DNA of 64,000 nucleotides from NCBI GenBank assembly GCA_029224465.1, contig JAQXUQ010000014.1, positions 1 to 64,000 on the forward strand. The letters are read 5' to 3'. The notes beneath the pieces were generated by a model, which made no database searches, was not told the origin of the DNA, and saw only the letters and a list, made by a program, of their open reading frames with translations. Shown in pieces: positions 60,376 through 64,000 of this stretch. Made by a program: the position numbers and the translations under genes. Source of the stretch: Bacillota bacterium. Lineage in GTDB: Bacteria > Bacillota > Clostridia > Lachnospirales > Lachnospiraceae. Within the stretch, counting starts at the first letter, position 1. Each line of letters begins with the position of its first letter.

Positions 60376-60926
60376 GTCCCGGATGCGGAAGAACGCAGCT
60401 GGCGGAAAAAACGCTTTAACAGTTCCCTGCACTGCGGCAGCAGAACGCCGCGCGTCACCTCGGACTGATGCATGAGGAGCGGGTTGTCGACAATGTTCAG
60501 GATAGAGCCGCAGCAGCCGGACTTGTCGCTCGGCGCTCCGATCACAACGCGGTCTATGCGCGCCTGCTCGATCGCGCCGGCGCACATGGGACAGGGTTCC
60601 AGCGTGCAGTAGAGAACGGCTCCGTCCAGCCGCCAGTCGCCGGTCTTTCTGCCGGCTTTCCGGATCGCCGTAATTTCCGCATGCGAGAGGGTGGAGTGAT
60701 CGGTATTCCTGCGGTTATAACCGCGGCCGATGACTTTTCCGCCCTGAACGATCACGCAGCCGATCGGGACTTCGCCGAGTGCCATGGCTTTCTCGGCCTG
60801 TTTTATCGCCTGCAGCATATATTTTTCATCCAGGCGTTCCCTTGCGGATTTCCGCATGGAACCCGCGGAAGTCTCCGCGGCCGGATTCCGGGCCGATTTT
60901 ACAAGGATTTTAGGATAAGTTCTCAT
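60372..60926 (-). CDS. tadA: tRNA-specific adenosine deaminase
   Basis: 184 residues from the ATG at 60926. The zinc site is His82-Ala-Glu84 and PCPMC (Cys112, Cys115). It deaminates A34 to inosine in tRNA-Arg(ACG). The first 36 residues (MRTYPKILVKSARNP...) precede the normal family start DEKYMLQAIKQAEKAM, so translation may begin at an internal ATG (60857); neither start has a good ribosome-binding site. A TATAAC -10-like box lies about 25 bp upstream. SRP RNA follows directly. Confidence 0.94.
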   Translation of the reverse strand: MRTYPKILVKSARNPAAETSAGSMRKSARERLDEKYMLQAIKQAEKAMALGEVPIGCVIVQGGKVIGRGYNRRNTDHSTLSHAEITAIRKAGRKTGDWRLDGAVLYCTLEPCPMCAGAIEQARIDRVVIGAPSDKSGCCGSILNIVDNPLLMHQSEVTRGVLLPQCRELLKRFFRQLRSSASGT

Positions 60927-61204
60927 TTCAGGCTTGAAATTCCAAAATCTACCGTTATACTGGGATTAGCAAATAACCCAGATCCGATAGGAATAGGTAA
61001 TTTTGTTCCGGGCTGTAACTTGTGTTACAAGCCGCTTCCGGGCACCAGTATACAATAGGGATAAAGACGGAAGCAAGAAGCGGCAGATCACCTGCCGGAA
61101 CAGAAAGATACGGGCGCGGCGGCCGGCATTACGTTGCAGTGTTTTCACGAACGTGATAATGTTATGCGATAGGCTGCGCCCCGGAAAACGAAGAGGTACG
61201 CTGC

Positions 61205-61639
61205 ATGAAAATTTCGACCAAAGGACGGTACGCGCTGCGGATGATGCTGGATCTTTCCCTGCATGATACGGGGGAATTCATCAGTCTCAGAGACATTTCG
61301 CAGAGGCAGAACATTACCGTGAAATATCTGGAACAGATCGTTACGGTACTCACAAGAGCGGGCTTTGTGCGTTCGCAGAGAGGAAACAACGGCGGCTATA
61401 AGCTGACACGGGAGCCGAAGGAATATACGGTCGGCGATATTCTGCGCGTCATGGAAGGAAGCCTCAATCCGGTTGCCTGCGTGGCGGAAGCCGGCATGTG
61501 CGACATGAGCGCGGACTGCGCGGTGCTTCCATTCTGGAAGAATTTCGCGAAGGTCATCAACAACTATGTTGACAGCGTAACCTTGCAGGATCTCAAGGAT
61601 CAGGCGCAGGCAATGATCGGCAATGATTTTGTAATTTGA
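61205..61639 (+). CDS. Rrf2-family regulator, IscR/SufR-like
   Basis: 144 residues. The N-terminal winged helix reads MKISTKGRYALRMMLDLSLHD, then VKYLEQIVTVLTRAGFVRSQRGNNGGYKLTR. Three cysteines (Cys92, Cys99, Cys105, in CVAEAGMCDMSADC) match the 2Fe-2S ligand set of IscR. The regulator should sense cluster status and control the suf genes that follow after 34 bp. A GTAAC/GTTAC inverted repeat (about 61017-61029) upstream is a possible operator. The promoter is not sharp; the region 60927-61204 also has TATACAAT at about 61051. Confidence 0.92.
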   Translation: MKISTKGRYALRMMLDLSLHDTGEFISLRDISQRQNITVKYLEQIVTVLTRAGFVRSQRGNNGGYKLTREPKEYTVGDILRVMEGSLNPVACVAEAGMCDMSADCAVLPFWKNFAKVINNYVDSVTLQDLKDQAQAMIGNDFVI

Positions 61640-61673
61640 GAAGATATTCACAGAGACATTTCAGGAGGATATT

Positions 61674-62429
61674 ATGGCAGCACCTTTATTACAGGTACGC
61701 GATCTGTGCGCTTCCATTGAGGAAGGCGAATTACTGCACGGCATTGATCTGGATATCCGCGCCGGAGAAACCCATGTTCTGATGGGACCCAACGGCGCCG
61801 GCAAATCCACGTTCGGCTATACACTCATGGGCAACCCGGGGTACAAGGTTACAAAGGGGTCCATTGTTTTTGACGGTGAGGATATCACGAAGCTGACGAC
61901 AGATAAGCGCGCGGCAAAGGGAATGTTCCTCTCGTTCCAGAATCCGCTGGAGGTTCCGGGACTTTCGCTTGAGGAGTTCCTCCGGAACGCGATCCGGCAG
62001 CAGACCGGTAAACCGATTAAGATTTTTACATTCAAGAAGCAGCTTGAAGAGACGATGTCACTGCTGCAGATGGATGCATCTTACGCGGACAGAGATTTGA
62101 ACGTCGGCTTTTCGGGCGGCGAGAAGAAAAAGGCGGAGATTCTCCAGCTCCTGATGCTGAGCCCCAGGCTCGCGATTCTTGACGAGACTGACTCCGGTCT
62201 GGACGTAGATGCTGTCCGCACAGTTTCCCGCGGTATTGAGGAATACCAGAAGAAGAAAAACGGCGCGCTGTTGATTATTACGCACAGCACGAAGATTCTG
62301 GAAGCGCTCAAAGTCGACTATACACATATCCTTGTAAAAGGAAAACTCGTGCATACGGGCGGCCCGGAGCTTGTGGACGAGATCAATGAACGCGGTTTCG
62401 AAAGATTCACAGGCGCAGGCGATCAGTAA
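61674..62429 (+). CDS. sufC: Fe-S cluster assembly ATPase SufC
   Basis: 251 residues with AGGAGG upstream. The ABC motifs are Walker A GPNGAGKST, Q-loop LSFQNPLEVPG, signature NVGFSGGEKKKAEILQLLML, and Walker B LAILDETDSGLD. It belongs to the SufBCD scaffold, where SufC dimerises on ATP binding and drives cluster assembly. The order Rrf2-sufC-sufB-sufD is typical for clostridia. There is a 16-bp gap to sufB. Confidence 0.96.
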   Translation: MAAPLLQVRDLCASIEEGELLHGIDLDIRAGETHVLMGPNGAGKSTFGYTLMGNPGYKVTKGSIVFDGEDITKLTTDKRAAKGMFLSFQNPLEVPGLSLEEFLRNAIRQQTGKPIKIFTFKKQLEETMSLLQMDASYADRDLNVGFSGGEKKKAEILQLLMLSPRLAILDETDSGLDVDAVRTVSRGIEEYQKKKNGALLIITHSTKILEALKVDYTHILVKGKLVHTGGPELVDEINERGFERFTGAGDQ

Positions 62430-62445
62430 AAGCGGGGTGAACGAA

Positions 62446-63846
62446 ATGGCAGACCAGAAAATACAGGAAGTCGACAGAAGCTTCTATGATTTCAAGGATG
62501 ACGAATCCAAAGGCTTCTATCGCATGAAAGAAGGCCTGACGAAGGAAATTGTCGAGCAGCTTTCAGAGGAGAAAAAAGATCCCCTCTGGATGCGGCAGTT
62601 CCGTCTGAAATGTCTTGATATTTACAATTCACTGAAAGTGCCGGACTGGGGCCCTTCCATTGACGGTCTCGATATGGACCGCATCACCAACTATGTCCGC
62701 AGCAAGTCGGATATGAAGGGAAACTGGGAGGATGTCCCGGAGGAAATAAAGAACACTTTTGACAAGCTGGGTATTCCGCAGGCGGAGAGAGAGTCTCTTG
62801 CCGGCGTCGGCGCGCAGTACGATTCCGAGCTTGTCTACCATAACCTGCAGAAGGAAGTCGCCGACCAGGGCGTTGTATACATCGGGTTCGAGGACGCGGT
62901 ATCCGGCGAATATCAGGACATGGTGAAAGAATACTTCATGAAGCTTGTGCCGCCGACCGATCACAAGTTCGCGGCGCTGCACGGCGCGGTATGGAGCGGC
63001 GGTTCGTTTGTCTATGTCCCGAAAGGCGTGCATGTGGAGGTCCCGCTGCAATCCTATTTCCGTCTGAACGCCAAAGGCGCCGGACAGTTCGAGCATACGC
63101 TGATTATTGTCGATGAGGGCGCGGATGTGCACTTTATCGAAGGCTGTTCCGCACCCAAATACAATGTCGCGAACCTGCACGCGGGTTGCGTGGAGCTTTA
63201 TGTCAAGAAGAACGCAAGACTCCGCTATTCTACGATCGAGAACTGGTCGAAGAATATGTACAACCTCAACACCAAACGCGCGATCGTCGAGGAAGGCGGA
63301 CGCATGGAATGGGTTTCGGGATCGTTCGGCTCCCACGTTTCCTATCTGTATCCGACGACGATTTTAAAGGGCGATAATTCACACTGCGAGTTTACCGGCA
63401 TTACATTCGCGGGCGCCGGGCAGAATCTGGACACGGGCGCGAAGATGATCCATATCGGCAAGAATACATCTTCGTACATCAACACGAAGTCCATTTCGAA
63501 GGGCGGCGGTATCAGTACCTACAGAAGTTCGGTCGTGATTGAAAAGACGGCAAAACACGCGAAGGCGTCCGTCGACTGCGCTTCCCTGATGCTTGATGAC
63601 ATCTCCCGTTCCGATACGATTCCCGCGATGGATGTACGCACCGCGGACGCGGATGTCGGGCATGAGGCGAAGATCGGCAGAATCAGCGACGAGGCTGTTT
63701 TCTACCTGATGAGCCGCGGAATCAGTGAATCCGAGGCGCGCGCGATGATCGTGTCCGGTTTCGCGAGCCCGGTATCCAAGGAGCTTCCGCTTGAATACGC
63801 GGCGGAAATGAACAACCTGATCAAACTGGAAATGGAGGGAATGTAA
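62446..63846 (+). CDS. sufB: Fe-S cluster assembly scaffold SufB
   Basis: 466 residues from the ATG with GGGG upstream. Family motifs include AVWSGGSFVYVPKGVHVEVPLQSYFR, GQFEHTLIIVDEGADVHFIEGCSAP (scaffold cysteine region), and the beta-helix with SMLDDISRSDTIP-like ending. SufB is the main scaffold on which 2Fe-2S or 4Fe-4S clusters are built, with SufC and SufD. Its stop overlaps sufD (TAATG). Confidence 0.96.
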   Translation: MADQKIQEVDRSFYDFKDDESKGFYRMKEGLTKEIVEQLSEEKKDPLWMRQFRLKCLDIYNSLKVPDWGPSIDGLDMDRITNYVRSKSDMKGNWEDVPEEIKNTFDKLGIPQAERESLAGVGAQYDSELVYHNLQKEVADQGVVYIGFEDAVSGEYQDMVKEYFMKLVPPTDHKFAALHGAVWSGGSFVYVPKGVHVEVPLQSYFRLNAKGAGQFEHTLIIVDEGADVHFIEGCSAPKYNVANLHAGCVELYVKKNARLRYSTIENWSKNMYNLNTKRAIVEEGGRMEWVSGSFGSHVSYLYPTTILKGDNSHCEFTGITFAGAGQNLDTGAKMIHIGKNTSSYINTKSISKGGGISTYRSSVVIEKTAKHAKASVDCASLMLDDISRSDTIPAMDVRTADADVGHEAKIGRISDEAVFYLMSRGISESEARAMIVSGFASPVSKELPLEYAAEMNNLIKLEMEGM

Positions 63847-64000
63847 TGGACAGAATACAGGTGGGACATATCCCTTCCATCACATGGCACCGCCTGAAAA
63901 CGAACGAGGCGGTCATTGAAAAGGCGCCGGTTCTTGACGTTTCCGTCGGCACGACTTTTGCAGAGCTGCCGGAAGGCGTTTCCGTAAAAACAATGACACC
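63846..64000 (+). CDS. sufD: SufD-like protein, N-terminal fragment
   Basis: Opens at the ATG that overlaps the sufB stop and continues past the right edge; 51 residues are visible (MDRIQVGHIPSITWHRLKTN...). The ITWHRLKTNE start resembles SufD/SufB N-termini, and the order after sufC-sufB supports SufD. The rest is out of the window, so the family call rests mostly on position. Confidence 0.75.
   Translation, partial: MDRIQVGHIPSITWHRLKTNEAVIEKAPVLDVSVGTTFAELPEGVSVKTMT

Noticed and set aside
60220-60585. A 121-codon minus-strand frame across the end of tadA
   Set aside because: It overlaps tadA and the SRP RNA in a different frame and has no coding signals.

Overview
The window looks like chromosomal DNA of a Gram-positive anaerobe of the phylum Bacillota, most likely class Clostridia and probably a Lachnospiraceae-like lineage (inference from gene content; no search could be run). 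Pointers are Shine-Dalgarno sites of AGGAGG type, sigma-A promoters of TTGACA-N17-TATAAT type, a eukaryote-like short ProRS, ATP-type PEPCK, a split transketolase, a kinase-holB-ricT-trmN6-rsmI cluster and a tadA-SRP RNA pair. The base composition is moderately GC-rich. No tRNA, rRNA, phage, IS transposase or CRISPR array was seen.

Layout. 0-8 kb: 3' end of malQ, a LacI regulator, a DJ-1/CBS operon on the minus strand, a membrane glycosyltransferase, an RsuA-type pseudouridine synthase with a hexanucleotide-repeat insert, an unknown membrane protein and a CstA transporter. 8-11.3 kb: a MoxR-type ATPase/VWA-protein module. 11.3-19.3 kb: proS-cca, then hup-rqcP-divIC-tilS-hpt-ftsH, where the sporulation genes usual in this neighbourhood are missing. 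19.3-19.6 kb: a gene-free stretch that looks like a small RNA with C-rich loops and a strong terminator. 19.7-29 kb: fructose-bisphosphate aldolase, then a sugar block (amylosucrase-type GH13, LacI regulator, HAD phosphatase, sucrose-type PTS permease, HPr, enzyme I) with cre/LacI-type operators. 29-36 kb: murG (minus strand) and a gene for a surface protein of about 1,840 residues whose signal peptide is out of frame by one A in an A7 run. 36-46.3 kb: pgeF, a GH13 glucosidase, a flavodiiron protein (minus), pyruvate kinase, a guanylate-kinase-like protein, holB, ricT, trmN6 and rsmI. 46.4-55.8 kb: pckA, a phosphatase/Mrr-like nuclease pair, split transketolase, rpe-map-metG and a small secreted protein. 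55.8-64 kb: a DUF624 protein, an MsmK-type ABC ATPase with a CdaR/PucR-type regulator, a radical-SAM activase, SRP RNA and tadA (minus), and an Rrf2-sufC-sufB-sufD operon that runs off the right edge.

Taken together the region encodes central carbon flow (PTS uptake, aldolase, pyruvate kinase, PEPCK, pentose-phosphate enzymes), alpha-glucan and sucrose metabolism, and core translation and division genes. The most interesting non-routine items are: two long near-perfect palindromes sharing an exact 20-mer; the C-rich-loop small RNA candidate and its 12-nt complementarity to the ribosome-binding region of the CBS gene; the poly-A frameshift and the unrecognised triplicated domain of the giant surface protein; an HPr that lacks the regulatory serine; a possible PTS-phosphatase-amylosucrase route for sucrose; and a terminator-like hairpin inside the rpe leader.
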